Assembly (NCBI GenBank): GCA_033961575.1
Contig: CM066732.1
Coordinates: 78,682,187 to 78,746,186 of the forward strand
Length of the DNA stretch: 64,000 bases
Source of the DNA: Aselliscus stoliczkanus
Lineage: Eukaryota; Chordata; Mammalia; Chiroptera; Hipposideridae
Direction of reading: 5' to 3'
The notes under the pieces were generated by a model. That model was not told the origin of the DNA. It worked only from the letters and a program-made list of their open reading frames with translations, and did not search any database. The position numbers and the translations under genes are program-made. Positions 48,293-61,222 of this stretch are shown here, piece by piece (positions within the stretch are counted from its first letter, which is position 1; the number at the start of each line of letters is the position of its first letter).

Positions 48293-48397
48293 TTTTTTTT
48301 TTTGAGGGCAGTGTCACTGGCCCTCATAAGTGGGACCCGAACCGGGGCCGCTGGCTTCCCAAGCCAGCGCTTAACCGCCGCGCCACTCGGCCGGCCC
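48293..48397 (-). mobile_element. SINE, short type, near-consensus
   Basis: Minus-strand copy ending CTCGGCCGGCCC on plus, with the perfect arm CGCTGGCTT/AAGCCAGCG. Short duplication AACAATT flanks it (48286-48292 and 48398-48404). Confidence 0.93.
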
Positions 48398-48839
48398 AAC
48401 AATTGTTAACATTTTATTTAACAGAGCATTAATTCAAGGTACGATTTGATTGCTTTAAAGCTATGCATTAAGTTAGCAAAGCTAGACTGTTTCAGGTCTT
48501 TCTTATACAACCTTTCAGTTATAGTTCAATATTGCCATAACACAGCCAGGATTATTTAAAATACTGTACAGTATTACTTCTATATGCATTCATAGCACTT
48601 TACCCCAAATGTTATCCAAATTGGAACCTTATTACATGTTGCCTTTTACTGTTTTCTAATTGTGCCTTCTCTTACACAGGTCTCTGTGGTATTTGAGGAC
48701 CAGAACTATATCATAATAATAATAATTTATATCATCTATACATAGCCCAGTGCAAGGCTGATCACAGGGGCTCAGAGAGTAGTAACTGTTTAGCCATTAT
48801 GACAGAAATGCATAGTGGAAATATCAATAGGTAGACAGG

Positions 48840-49010
48840 TTGGAAAGCCTGGAATGTTGTCAGAACATTACCACTCACTAGTTATTAATATGTCCAATGA
48901 TTTTGGACAAATCATTTAACTCTCTATTTCTTCATATACAACATGAAGAGATTAAACTAAATATCTGCAGATTTATCTTTCAAGCTGATATTGAATTAAA
49001 ATAAGAACTA
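48840..49010 (+). mobile_element. MIR-like fragment
   Basis: CACTCACTAGTTATTAATAT, GACAAATCATTTAACTCTCT and ATGAAGAGATTAAACTAAAT follow MIR order. Confidence 0.55.
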
Positions 49011-49439
49011 AAGAGAAAAAAGTTGTGTACCTTCACTTTTCCTAAAATAATTTTGAGAAAAATCAAAGCAAAATAGCTTAGAGATGCTATACAACAGAAA
49101 AAGTACATTTATTGCCACCCTTAAATAGGATACAAATCAAAAAATTATATATGGATGTTTTTCATATTTAACATCATTAGTTCATCTTGGAAATGATTTT
49201 TATTCTGTCTTTTGGAACCTAGACTTGACTAGATCGTTGACTTTACATGCTCCAAAGAGTCTGCACCTCTAACCTTGGGTTCTGCCAAAGAAATTATTGT
49301 CCAAAGTCCCTTCTGAGTAAAGAATACAAAATGGAAGAAACACAGGCTATTATAGGCTCTCTTCTGGTCTAAATCATAGATTGACCACACCCTGTTTTTC
49401 TTCTTTACAAAGTATTAAAATATATCAACGGAGGTCAAT

Positions 49440-49862
49440 GCTGTGATGGCATGTATTACACCCATTGAGTCCACTGTCTCTGTGCACAAAGCAGCCGATT
49501 GGTGTAAGAGAGAGATATGGGACCTGCTTGGAGTCTTCTTTGCTAATCATCCTGACTTAAGAAGGATCCTGACTGACTGTACCTTTAAGGTACATTCTTT
49601 CCAGAAAGACTTCCCCCTTGTCTAGTTACAGTGAGTTATGCTATGACAATGAGATGAAGAGGGTGATGGCGGAGCGAGGGGAGTTGGCCCAAGAGTTCTA
49701 CAAATATTACCTGCCTATTGCCTGCCTCCTGAGAGTCTCAAGCTTCAAGCTAGAGACAAGAAACCTGAAACCAAGTAGCTCCAAGGAAAGCAGGTGAATC
49801 CCTGAAAGCACCTTATCTGTAACTCAGTGTCTGTGTAAATAAAATCCTACTTAGACTTCAAT
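49440..49862 (+). pseudogene. NDUFS3: NDUFS3 processed retrocopy, 3' part only
   Basis: The reading frame from about 49454 encodes [15 protein letters not shown] and then [16 protein letters not shown], which is the C-terminal half of NDUFS3, the 30-kDa Fe-S subunit of complex I. A stop (TAG) after KDFPLV at 49622-49624, later frameshifts and substitutions show it is dead. Homology resumes as [17 protein letters not shown] and ends at the normal TAG (49776-49778). The short 3' UTR has AATAAA at about 49838. The copy is 5'-truncated, intronless and followed by an AT/AG microsatellite that may derive from its tail. Confidence 0.9.
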
Positions 49863-49871
49863 ATATATTGA

Positions 49872-49929
<58 letters not shown>

Positions 49930-49972
49930 CAGAGAGACAGAGAGAGAGAGAGACAAAGAGAGACAGAGAGAC
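49862..49972 (+). repeat. Compound (AT)n(AG)n microsatellite
   Basis: AT run, then (AG)n with ACAGAG interruptions, directly after the NDUFS3 retrocopy tail. Confidence 0.95.
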
Positions 49973-50029
49973 ATCCATTCCTAAAATCTCAAATTAAAAA
50001 TATCAAACATTTCTTTCATCATATCAAAG

Positions 50030-52110
50030 ATGAATCTACAGATCTAACAAAATCCCAGTCATAATTCCAACAATTACCAAGCTGACTCTAAAATTTGTAT
50101 GGAATTTCAAAGGTCTAAAATACCCAAAATAATTTTGAAAAAGAACAAAATAGGAGGACTCATGTTCCTTCTTTAAGATTTACAATAAAACTACAGTAAT
50201 GAGGGCCGGCGGAGTGACACATTGGTTAAGAGCTGGTTTGGGATGCCAGCAGCACTGGTTTGGATCCCACATTTTGGATCCCACATATAATGGCCAGTGA
50301 CACTGCCCTCTACAGCTAAAATGGTGAACAACAGCTCCACCTGGAGCTGGGCTGCTGTGAGTCCCAGGGGATGGCACAGCTGCAGCCCCTGCGGCAGTGG
50401 GCTGCCATAGGCTACAGTGAGTGGCCGGCAGCCAGCGTGAGCGGCTGACAGTGGGTGTGAGCTGCCAAGAGTCGCTGTGAGTGGCCGTCCAGAGGCCGGC
50501 GACCCATCTGTCTCAACCGGTAAGAGTGCAATGATGATACCAACATGGGCCAGTGAAGCAACGTCCTCCACAACTAGACTGAAGAACAAAAAGACAACTT
50601 GTCTGTTCCCCTTCCCCCGTTCCCCAACGCTGTTCCCCTCCCCATCTCCAATAAAAATCTTAAAAAAAAAAAAAAACTACAGTAATGAAAACAGTGTACT
50701 AATGTCATGAGGCTCAACAAAAAGAGAATAGAGAGGACAGAAGTAGATGCACACTTACACAGTTTTTTGTTCTTCAAAAGGTTCCAAAAAAAAAAAAAAT
50801 CTTTTCAACAAAGGTACCCAAGTAACCCTGACTCCCACCCCACATCATCAAGGTAGATCATAAAACCAAACATAAATGTTGTGACTTAGCGGTAATCAAA
50901 AGTTTCTTAAATGGGTCATAGAACACAATAACTATTAAGGAAAAAATTAAAAAGTGAGACCTGATCAAAATTTAAAACTTATGTTTATCAAAAAATACCA
51001 TTAAGAAAATGAATAGGCAAGCCACAGACTGAGAGAAAATATTCACAAAACATGTATCTGATTAAGATGGGTACCTACAACTGTACTGTTTAATATGGTA
51101 GCCATTACCCAATATGGTAGCTATTTCAATTTAAATTCATTAAAATTAAATCAATTAAAAATACATTTCAATTGCACTAGCCACATTTCACACTAAACAT
51201 ATTGGACAATGCAGAAAATTCTATTGGACAGCACTGATCTAGAATGTGAAGGAATAACACAACTCACAATAAAAAGACAATCCAATTAAAAAATAGAAAA
51301 GTTTGAAAAGATGTTTCATAAAAGTGAAGATACATGAATAGCCAATAGCTACACGGAAAAAAGTGATCAACATCACTAGCCAGCAGAGAAATGCAAGTTA
51401 AAATTACAATGATGTATCAGACATTACATAGTCACTAGAATGGCTAAAATTTAAAGGAATGGCAAAACCAGACATTGACAATGCTGTGGTGTGACTTGAA
51501 CTTTCTGACTTTATTGTTGGAAATTTAAAATGGTATAACGACTTTGGAAAGTAGTCTGACGTTATAAGACTTAGATGCACAACTACCATGCAACCCAGAA
51601 ATTCCAGTCCTGGGCATTTATTTCCCCAAGAGATCTGGAAACATGTCCCACAAAGACTTGAACACAAGTGTTCTTAACAGCTTTATTCATAATAGCCCCA
51701 AATTGGAAATAGTCCAGATATACATCAATAGAAAAACAGACTTTTAAATTGTTGTATTTATAAATAAAAGACAAAGAAAAGGAACACACATGCAACAAAA
51801 TAGAAAAATGTCAAAAAAAATATGCTAGTGAAAGAAAACTAACACATGAGAGTGTATACTGTATGATTCCATTTATATGAAATTCTGGAACAAGCAGAAC
51901 TAATCCATGGTAGAGAAAAAATTAGGACAGTGATTGCCTCTGGAGGAGGTGAGGGCAGGAATTATTTGGAAAGGGGGATGAGCTTTCTGTAGTGATGGCA
52001 ATATTTTACACTGTCATAGTAGTTTGAGTTACCCATGCATATGTGTCCAAACTCAGCAAATACACACTTAAGATTTGCACATTTCATTGTGTGTAAATTT
52101 TACATTTTAA
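50030..52110 (+). mobile_element. Older L1 3' portion, split by a SINE
   Basis: ORF2 C-terminal coding remnants (TTTGAAAAAGAACAAAATAG; CAACCCAGAAATTCCAGTCC; CTTTATTCATAATAGCCCCA) and a typical 3' UTR. Heavily decayed. Confidence 0.82.
50203..50672 (+). mobile_element. SINE, long T+ type, in the L1
   Basis: Head GGGCCGGCGGAGTGAC; a small internal repeat of TTTGGATCCCACAT (about 50259-50288); tail CCAATAAAAATCTT plus A's. Perfect 16-bp duplication AAAACTACAGTAATGA at 50187-50202 and 50673-50688. Confidence 0.95.
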
Positions 52111-52114
52111 AAAC

Positions 52115-53400
52115 TGTATTGAACTCTAGTTATTGATACACATGCTGAAGTATTTAGGGAGAAGTATACTGATATCTTCAATTTACTTTAAAATGCATCA
52201 AAAATAAGATGGATTAATAGATCGATAGAGGGATGAATAGATGGATTGATATGTGATAGAGCAAGTAGAGTAAAAGTTAAGAGTAAAATCCAGGTGGTAT
52301 GAATAGATTTTCCTGTAAAATTATTTCACTCTAAAATTCTTTCTACTTTACTATATGTTTAAATTTTTCACAGTAAAATGTTGATGAGAAGAAAAGATAT
52401 CCCAGGACTTCCAGAGACAGAATCCCATTGTTAAATTTCCAAAATAAAAATTGAGACAAAAATCATGAAGTCAAAAATCCTATTTTCTCTTGCTTTTTTC
52501 CATAGATTCAGCCTACAGCTTCCTAAGCTGTACTTCTCTATCTTATATTGGATAATTCCACCCCTATAGGAATTCTGAATGTAATCAAAAAGGAAAACAC
52601 TCAGAGTCCTTGCAACTGCCATTTTTACTTAAAGCTCTGGGTTTTCATTGTTTGTTTGTTTTTTTATCTCCTGTACAGGAGAATAGGCAGGCTCTGACTT
52701 AGAGTTCCTAGATCTTGGTAATCACACCCAAGTAAAAATGAGAATGAGAACTGACTAGTAATATTATTTCCAAAAATACAGTTAAAACAAGGAGTCAGGA
52801 AGAAAAGAAAATGATTTAAAATAATGTAGGCAATACCATTCATTCTCCAATAAAAGGAACCACTTAACTACTCCTTGGAGAAATGGTTGACTCTAGGACT
52901 GGGCAGGAAATACAAAAGATGAGCTTAGAGCATACTGCAGTGCCAAAAACGAAGGAAATGCTTTAAAAAAAAAAACAACTCAGTGATGGGGGCATAGCAA
53001 AGGGACACAGGACCCAACTGAAAGAGCTCCCAATGGCCAAAACTAGAAAAACTTGATTAATAAAATAAAGTACTATTAGATTATAACCCAAAGTATAGAA
53101 TATGCATGAGTTTCTACTGATATAAATATTGATGAATAAATAAATAAATGGAGGAGAGAAGAAAATCTCTTAAAGAAATCCAAATAATTTAATGTAGATA
53201 CTTCTCCCTCAAGGAAGTTGAGCATAATTCCCTACATCTTAAATGTAAATAGTGACTTTCTTCCAAAGAATACAAAATAAGAAGGGTGGAGGGAGACAAA
53301 CTTTACATTAGAGAAACCTGACAAACACCTCAGCCAGATGACCAGGTGAACATCAACAGTGATAAGTCATGTCGGTAATATGTACCTTTCATATAATAAA
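52115..53400. other. Intergenic DNA, possible old L1-derived part
   Basis: AT-rich. The part at 53180-53400 (AACATCAACAGTGATAAGTC) may be an old L1 fragment, but I am not sure. A short (AAAT)n is at about 53133. Confidence 0.4.
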
Positions 53401-53413
53401 GAATTTGATTTGA

Positions 53414-53523
53414 GGGCTGGCAGAGTAGCACTGTGGTTAAGAACTGGCTTGGGAAGCCAGCGGCCCGGGTTCGGTCCCACATGTGAGGGCCAGTGACACT
53501 GCCCTCAAAAAAAAAAAAAAAAA
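53414..53523 (+). mobile_element. SINE, short type
   Basis: Head GGGCTGGCAGAGTAGC, box B GGTTCGGTCCCAC, ends GCCCTC plus A-tail. I see no clear target duplication. Confidence 0.9.
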
Positions 53524-53699
53524 TGTGCTAACCGAGGCAAGTCACCTACACTAGAACAGCGTCTGGCACATAGTAAGAATTTGACTGGCCTTCATCGCTG
53601 GTTCCTGGCAAGGAAATTCTAAATCCTTGGAATTTCCCAAATAATAGGAGTGACTTCATTATTCATGAACCCATCGGACCATACTTGAGTTTATACCAA

Positions 53700-54225
53700 T
53701 AAGATAACTTAGGATGGAGGCTGGTCATGCCAGAGAGACTATATGAATAGAGGGTTAGGGCTTTGAGCCAGGTTATATCAGCCCAACTTGACCTCCTCCA
53801 TGAAAAGGAGGCATACTAGACATTGAGTTTAATCACATCATCAATGAGTCAATCAATCATGCCTATGTAATGAAACCCCAACATAACGTAGGAAGGGAGG
53901 GGGCAGTTACCGAAACCCAAAAGAAAATTGTGAGGAGGCCACTTTGAAAGAAACAATGGCCTTTGTTTGAGGACCACTGAACTGGAGTTGGGATAATAAA
54001 TACCCTAATCTCTCTCATTCTCCACCCTCAGACCTCCTATCTGCCCCCCACTGACCAAACCCAACAAGAAGCCAGTGAGTATGGAAGCCATACGTATGGT
54101 CCATACAGGTGAGATTCCTGGGACAGAAAGCTGGTGAGTGGTGGAACTAAAAGGACAGACAGGAGGTGTCTGGCACAGAGATGAAGTGTGATATTGTAAA
54201 AGAGTTAAATCTTCATCTATCATAG
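53700..54225 (+). mobile_element. LTR-like repeat, probably ancient ERV-derived
   Basis: GAGTCAATCAATCATGCCTA and TGTAATGAAACCCCAACAT are hallmarks I associate with an old mammalian solo LTR. The family is not certain. No coding sequence. Confidence 0.45.
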
Positions 54226-54279
54226 TAAGTCAATTTTTAAAAGTGATAAATCAAAAGATTGTAGTATATGGATATTATT

Positions 54280-55800
54280 TAGCTGTACAAAAGTAAATAC
54301 CACAAGAAACAGTCAGTAATGAACATTTCTGAAGAAGGTAACTACATGAGAAAAGTACAGAGATAGGCAAGTTCAAGGATTATTCAAAGAACAAGTAAGT
54401 AGTCCAGTTTGTTTCTACCATAAGGAATCTATGAAGGAAAAATGGGAGATAAAACTGAAGTGACAGATTTGGGTCATACTATGGCGGTTCCAAATGCCAG
54501 GCTGACGATTCTGTATTTAAACAGTGTTGAGAGCCTCAAGTAAGGGAGTGACATAATGAGAGCTCCTAGGAAGACTAATCTGGTAGTGATATGTAGGGTT
54601 AATTAAAGTAACACAAACCTGTATATCTTGAGACTTAGTAGATACTTTTTCACAGTCCCAGTTAGAGTTTTCAAGTGTCTAACATATAAGGGTAGCAGTG
54701 AGAATGGAAAGTGTGACATAAATGTAAAAGATATTTGGAAAACCATTGGAAGGACTTGTTTCCTAAATGGATATAGGAAGATAGGGGAGAGTCAAAAATA
54801 ACTGCAAGGATTTGAGTCTGGATAAACTGGAAAATCGTAGTGCTCTGAACAACAGTAAGGGCATTAACCCAGGACAGGAGCAAGGTTGGGGTAAAGACTC
54901 ATTCAACAAATGAATTGAGTTCTCACACATTCCAGGGACTATTGTAGGCAGTGGGGATATGGCAGTCAGTTAACAAAACATATGAAAGTTCCTACCTTCA
55001 TGGAGCTTGTATTCTGGTAGAGGAAGACAAAGAGTGGATAAAACAAGTGTTATGAAAGCTAGAGGACCTATGAAGAAACCCAAAGATGCGACTGAAATGT
55101 GTTGATGTTGAAAATGAGTTACTCTTGACTTATATATTAGCACCTACTATGTGCCAGGCATTCTACTTAATGCCAGGGATACAATAGAGAGCTCCTCAGG
55201 AGGTCTGCTGTTTATTAAGGCCGGAAATATAAACCTTTGTCAAAGTTAATTCCTGTGACTCTGCTTAGATGTCACACACCTGGCCCCTGTAATGCCAGGA
55301 CTCATCCTGAAGACAATGAAGTTGTCTAAGGTTCTGCAAGCCAGGTCTGTCTCTCCTGTCTGAGGCCATGGATACTGAAGGGGAATGAGTGTTCCAGTCC
55401 TGATAACAGCTACTGACAACAGGGAATATATGCAGAAATCAATCAGGTGAAATCATGAGCATGTAAAGGCAAGGAAAGAGAGCCAAGAACATGAAAAATG
55501 TCTACACTTATGGGACAAACTAGAAGAAAAGGAACCAGCAAAGGAAATGGGAATATTGTGAGAAGAAACAGGAAAAGCGGTCTGACATTAGAAAGTAAGG
55601 AAGAATAGAGGAAAGGGTCAGCAGTAGACACTGGTGAGCCATTGGATTTGGAGACAAAGAAATGGTTGGTCATCTCTAACAGGGCGATTTCAATGAGGTG
55701 GTGGAGTTTGAAGGCAGAGGACAAGAGGATAATTGAGTATGTGGTAAAGAAGTAGCAAAAATTTGTGTCTCCTGGAAGGGAAAGAAACTGGCGCTATCTC
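54280..55800 (-). mobile_element. L2 pieces (minus strand)
   Basis: Several reverse L2 segments: 54470-54880 (AAGTAAGGGAGTGACATAAT), 54895-55080 (CCTACCTTCATGGAGCTTGT) and 55135-55200 (CACCTACTATGTGCCAGGCA). The 55430-55800 part is likely but diverged. Confidence 0.6.
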
Positions 55801-56104
55801 TGACTCTCCTCAAATAACCTTGACTAAGCACCAGGAAAGGCCCTCTTCCATCCACGGAGGCCATTTCCTCCATATTATAGGGTGACCAATTCTCCCAGTG
55901 CACTCAAGATTTTCCCATATTTAGCACCAAAAATCCCACATGTGAGGAAGCCTCTCAGTCCTAGATAAGCTGGTTATGCTAGCACCTGATATTCATATAG
56001 GTGTGGCACTTTGGTCAAGTTTTATATACCTGCTGGTAATGATTGTTTTAAACAATTTTATTGTAGGATAATTTAGATACCATAAAATTGACCAGTTCTG
56101 GTGA

Positions 56105-56278
56105 TCATTTAAAGTAAGTCTCAACCCAGAATATACATTAAAATCAACAGGGGAGATTTTAAAGAATACCAGTGACAGACCCCTCCACTCCCAGAGGTGC
56201 CCGGGGCCCAGGTGTTAATTTTTAAAAGCAACCCAGTTAATTCTAATGTTTATCTAGGATTAAGAACCACTGGTTTTA
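56105..56278 (+). mobile_element. MER5-like hAT element
   Basis: AGAATATACATTAAAATCAA, CCACTCCCAGAGGTGCCC and GGATTAAGAACCACTGG follow MER5A/B. Decayed. Confidence 0.65.
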
Positions 56279-56284
56279 AAGAAC

Positions 56285-57040
56285 CACACACAAAATCAGT
56301 ACTTCTGTAAGTTTTCAAGAAGGAAAAATGTAGTAAGCACTCTAATGGATATTATAATTTAGGTTTCTTAAAATGAGTAAATATTTGCAAAAAGTAGAAA
56401 AAAAGAGTATTTCGAGTATTTTTTGTTTTGCAGTCTAGTGCCAAATTTGAAAACTTAGATGGATTTTTTTCCTTTAATTAAAATGCAGTATAGTAATTAT
56501 CTTGCTAGGAAAATCATAATGTATGTCCACATTTTGCATGAAATTCTGCTGATTACACTACAGTCCTACAAAATAAGAAAGTATAATATTTAATTTTATA
56601 CAGATGAATAAATGTTTCCTTTGGATGTGTATAAGGGAATGGTTCAAGACTCAAATCTTTAGTCAGCATTCCAACAGCCTTTACTTGAGAAAATGTCATT
56701 GATTTATGTGTAAAATGAGATTGTCTTTTCTATAAATGCGTTATTCTCTGACTTCAAATCAATTAAAGATACCTTGTAATATCTGCAGGAGACTCCCTAA
56801 CCAATCAATGCTAATTCCAAAAAAAAAAAAATGTTCTAGCATTTTAAAATTTTATTCAATAAGACACTGGATTGATTCATACTGAATAGGACTGGCATCC
56901 AAAAAGAGTACATTACTTGAAATTATTATTACATGTACCCATTACTAGTTATAAGTGAAAAAAACCCTATGTAAAATCTATTTTGTGATTAATAATAATA
57001 CAATGATTATGAGTCAGCTTCCAATTTCAGTGAGCAAGAA
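56285..57040. other. Intergenic AT-rich DNA
   Basis: Nothing recognisable beyond an A-run at 56819-56831. Confidence 0.5.
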
Positions 57041-57054
57041 ATATAAATTAGTTT

Positions 57055-57186
57055 CTTTGTTGTTGTTGTTTTTTTTTGTTTTTTTTTTTCCTGAGGGCAG
57101 TGTCACTGGCCCTCATATATGGGACCCGAACCAGGGCTGCTGGCATCCCATGCCAGCTCTTAACCACCATGCCACTCGGCCTGCCC
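57055..57186 (-). mobile_element. SINE, short type
   Basis: Minus-strand copy with an impure T/G tail (57055-57090) ending CTCGGCCTGCCC on plus. Duplication AAATTAGTTT at 57045-57054 and 57187-57196. Confidence 0.92.
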
Positions 57187-57414
57187 AAATTAGTTTATTT
57201 TTCTGCAACTAAACTCAGTTTCCATTTTGAACCTAATTCTGCCAGCATACAGAATGACATAGTCAGGCTCTGTTCTTAGATGCCTCAGTCATGGGTGTCA
57301 TGCTCTTCTTGGGGCTTTGTCCTAAAGGCAGAGCACAGAACTTCAATGCAAGTCTCATCAACATCTCCTTTTCCTTTGCTTCCTTGCTGTCTCTCTTCTT
57401 CCAACGCACCCATG

Positions 57415-58895
57415 ATAAAGAGCATCTATGAAAAACCACCCGCTAACATCATACTTAATAGTGAAAGATACAATGCTTTGCCCTAAGATCAGCAGCAAGA
57501 GAAAGATGTTCACTCTCGCTGCTACTATTCAACATTGTCCTGGAGGTTCCAGCTGGGGCAAGCAGCCAAGAAAATGAAATAAAAATTATCCAGATTGAAA
57601 AGGAAAAAGTAAAACAGTTTCTATTTGCAGATGATGTGACCTCGTATGTAGAAAATCCTAACGAATCTATTAAAAACTATTAGAGCTAATAAAATAATTC
57701 ATTAGATTACAGGATACAGAAATCAATTTTGTTTCTCCACACTAGCAATAAACAACCCAATAATGAAATTAAGAAAACAATTTCATTTTCAATAGCATAA
57801 AAAAGAATTAAATATTTAGGTATAAATATAATTAAAGAATTATAAGACTTGTACTCTGAAAACTACAAAAGATTATTGAAAGAAATTAAGGATCTAAATA
57901 AATGGAAGGATATCTTATCTTCATATATCAGAAGACTTATTATTAATATGGAAATACACTCCAAATTAATCTACAGATTAAATGCAATTCCTGCCAAAAT
58001 CCTAGCTGGTTCTTTGCAGAAATTGACAAATTGATTCTAAAATTTATATGGAAATACAAAGGACCTAGAATAGCCAAAACAATCTTGAAAAAGAACAAAG
58101 TTGGAGGACTTTCATTTCTCAATTCAAAATTGACTACATTAGCTACAGCAATCACGACAGGAATGGAATGAGAATACAAATGCAGATCAATGAAACAGAA
58201 TTGAGAGTCCAAAAATAAGCCCTCATATTTATGATCAATTGATTTCAACAAGAGTGCCAAAGCAATTCAGTGGGGTAAAGAAAAGTCTTCCCAACAAATG
58301 GTTCTGGGACAACATGGCATTCCCATGCAAAAGAATGAAGTTCGACCCATACTTCATACCATTTTTAAAAATTAATTAAAAATGGGTCAAAGACCTAACT
58401 GTAAGAGCTAAAACTATAAAATTCTTACAAGAAAACATAGGAGTAAATTGTGACCTTGAGTTAAGCAAAGCCTTTTTAGTCATGATGCTAAAAGAACAAG
58501 CAATAAAGGGGAAAAAAGAGATAAATTCATCAAAATTGCAAACTTTTATGCTTCAAAGAACACCAACAAAAAAATAAAAAGACAAACCACAGAATGGAAA
58601 GAAATTTTGCAAATAATCTACCTGATAAGGAGCTATATATAGAATATATAAAGAACTCTTAAACTTAATAGTAAAAACACAAATAACCCAATTTTAAAAT
58701 GGGCAAAGGGAAAAACAGAAACTCTCATTCATTGCTAGTGAGAACGCAAAATGGTACAGCCACTTTGGGAGATAGCTTGGCAGTTTCTCACAAAACTAAA
58801 CACACTTTTTCCATGGTATTTTTCCATGCACTCCTTGGTATTTATCTAAATGAGTTTAAATATATGTCCACACAAAACTTGCACCTGAATTGTTT
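57415..58895 (+). mobile_element. Old L1 ORF2/3' remnant
   Basis: Degenerate reverse-transcriptase sequence includes an AGATGATGTGAC form of the catalytic motif at about 57631, followed by AAGAACAAAGTTGGAGGACT and other ORF2 C-terminal text with stops and deletions. The stretch before 58700 retains order but is clearly older than the young L1s. Confidence 0.85.
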
Positions 58896-58909
58896 CTTTC
58901 TTTTTTTTT

Positions 58910-59830
58910 TTTTTTTTGCCCTTTTAAGCTTCTACTGAGAAATAATCACAAAACTTAAAAAGATAATACAAAGAGATGGGTCCCTTGAACATTTCATCCA
59001 GATCACCCACTGATTCTATTTTACGTAACTAAAAAAACAATATTAAAACCAGGAATTTGACATTGAAACAATGTTTGTGTGCATAGTTTTAGATATATAC
59101 AACTATTCCGTTACCACAAAGATCTCCCTCATGTTACCCTTTTTAGACACACCACTACTGCTACCACCCATGATTCTTAACCCTTGACAACCACTAATCT
59201 ATTTTCCATCTCTAAAACATTCAGCATGATGCCCTTGAGATCCATCCAAGTTCATGTGTTAAAAGCTTGTTTCTTTTTATTGCTGAGTAGAATTCCATGG
59301 TATAGGTGGGCCACAGTTTGTTTAGCCAATCAACTATTAAGGCATACTTTGATTGTTTCCAGTTTGGGGGCTATTACAAATAAAGTTGCTGTGAGCAATC
59401 ATGTATAAATTTTTATGTGAACATTAGGTTTTAATTTCTCTGGGACAAATATTCAGGAGTACAATTGCTGGGACATATGGTAAATGTATGTGCTTTTTTC
59501 TTTTTATAAACTGCCAAATAATTTTCGAGGGTGACAGTACCATTTTCACTCAATGGTAATGTATGTCTGATCTAGTCTCTCCACATTTTCATTAGTACTT
59601 TAGATGTTTGGATTTTCTGAAAAAAATTTTATTTTTCAATTTTAGTTGACATACAATATTATATTAGCTTCAGGTGTACAACACAGTAATTAGACTTTAT
59701 ATACCTTATAAAGTGATCGCCCTGATAAATCTAGTAGCCATCTGACACCATACAGAGTTATTACAATATTATTGATAATATTCCTTAGGTTATACTTTAC
59801 ACCCCCATGACTATTTTTTTAACTACCAAT
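58910..59830 (-). mobile_element. Old L1 3' region (minus strand)
   Basis: Reads as reverse L1: AATTCCATGGTATAGGTGGG, GTTTCCAGTTTGGGGGCTAT and ACAATTGCTGGGACATATGG, then the 3' UTR (AGTTGACATACAATATTATA and TTCAGGTGTACAACACAGTA). Confidence 0.82.
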
Positions 59831-59837
59831 TTGTACC

Positions 59838-59935
59838 TCTTAGCCTACAGAATTGTGAGAAAATTAAATTTCTGTTGTTTAAACCACCCAGTCTGTGATA
59901 TTTTATAATGGCAACTCTAATACACTAATATAATT
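59838..59935 (+). mobile_element. LTR 3' fragment (MaLR-like)
   Basis: CTACAGAATTGTGAGAAAAT and AAACCACCCAGTCTGTGATA match the ends of ancient MaLR LTRs. Confidence 0.6.
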
Positions 59936-60139
59936 TCCTACCTTATGAGCCTCTCCAAAGGAGAGTCCATGTCATATTCAATTTTGTATCCTTCACAAAG
60001 CCTTGAACATTAAAGGAAATTTTAAAATGTTTAGGTTGTTATTATTGTTCCAAGACTTGCTTCAAATATCCTCATTCAGATGTAGACGATGAGGCCCTAC
60101 AAGACCAAAAAACAACAACAGCAGCATAGTCAATTCAAA

Positions 60140-60330
60140 TAATTTTATATAATATTCTTCTATGTGCTAGGTGTTTAATATACAAAGAAAAAGAAGACTA
60201 TCCCTACCCTCAAAGAATTTATTTCTAGTAACCTAGAAAGACATGTAAACCAATAATTGCAATACTGCTTGATTAATTCCAGTGATGGAGGTTGGGGAAA
60301 TAGGGAAATCACACCTTAGCAGGTATTTAA
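60140..60330 (-). mobile_element. L2 (minus strand) tail fragment
   Basis: TTCTATGTGCTAGGTGTTTA and CTACCCTCAAAGAATTTATT match reverse L2. Confidence 0.55.
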
Positions 60331-60657
60331 AGGCTACATTGCCCATAAAACCATCTTCACTCATTTGTTTCACTAGAGAAGCATGTGTCTTACCATCTCT
60401 AAGTGTATAGATGGGTCAGTGGTGGCACACCAACCTGTTTTGCTGTAGATCTTGCCATTCCAGGTTCACTTAACAACAATGGTCCCACTGAGAGTAGTCT
60501 GTCTAGAATTACCTAGATACCCAAGTGTTTGGGCCATATTTCATGAGGACAAGAATAACTCTTTTCTGGCTACCACAAAGCTCAAGTGCTGTAACCTAGT
60601 GTCTGTAAATCCACCATTGTAACATAGAATCAAGATCAATTTAAAAAGACAACTGCC

Positions 60658-61102
60658 ATATAGAGGAAAAACTGATGGTTGCTAGTTGGGATGGGAGGTG
60701 GGGATGAGGGAGAATGTGAGGGGATTAGAAGGCACAAATCGGTAGCCACAATATTGCCAAGGGGATATGAGACAGTTTGGAGAATGTAATCAGTAATGTA
60801 AAGATTTTGTAGGGTATTAGATGAGCACTTGTCTTATTAGAGAGGCCACTTCAAGGACAGGGTAGATACCTGACCATTGTGCTGTTCACCTGAAGCTGAA
60901 GCTGAATAATATTGAATGTAAAGTATAATTTTATATATATGTTTATGGGATGTGGAATACAGCATAGGGAATAGAGTCAATGCAATTATAACAGCTATAT
61001 ACAATGTCAGAGGGGTAGTAGATTGGGGGAGGGGAGTTATCACTTTGTTAGGGGTGTAAATGTCTAACTATTACATTGTCTTATACACCTCAAACTAATG
61101 AG

Positions 61103-61149
<47 letters not shown>

Positions 61150-61150
61150 A

Positions 61151-61222
<72 letters not shown>

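Noticed and set aside
53523..53600. AAGAATTTGA before (53398) and after (53576) the SINE as a target duplication
   Set aside because: The downstream copy is about 50 bp beyond the A-tail, so it does not flank the insertion and is likely coincidence.
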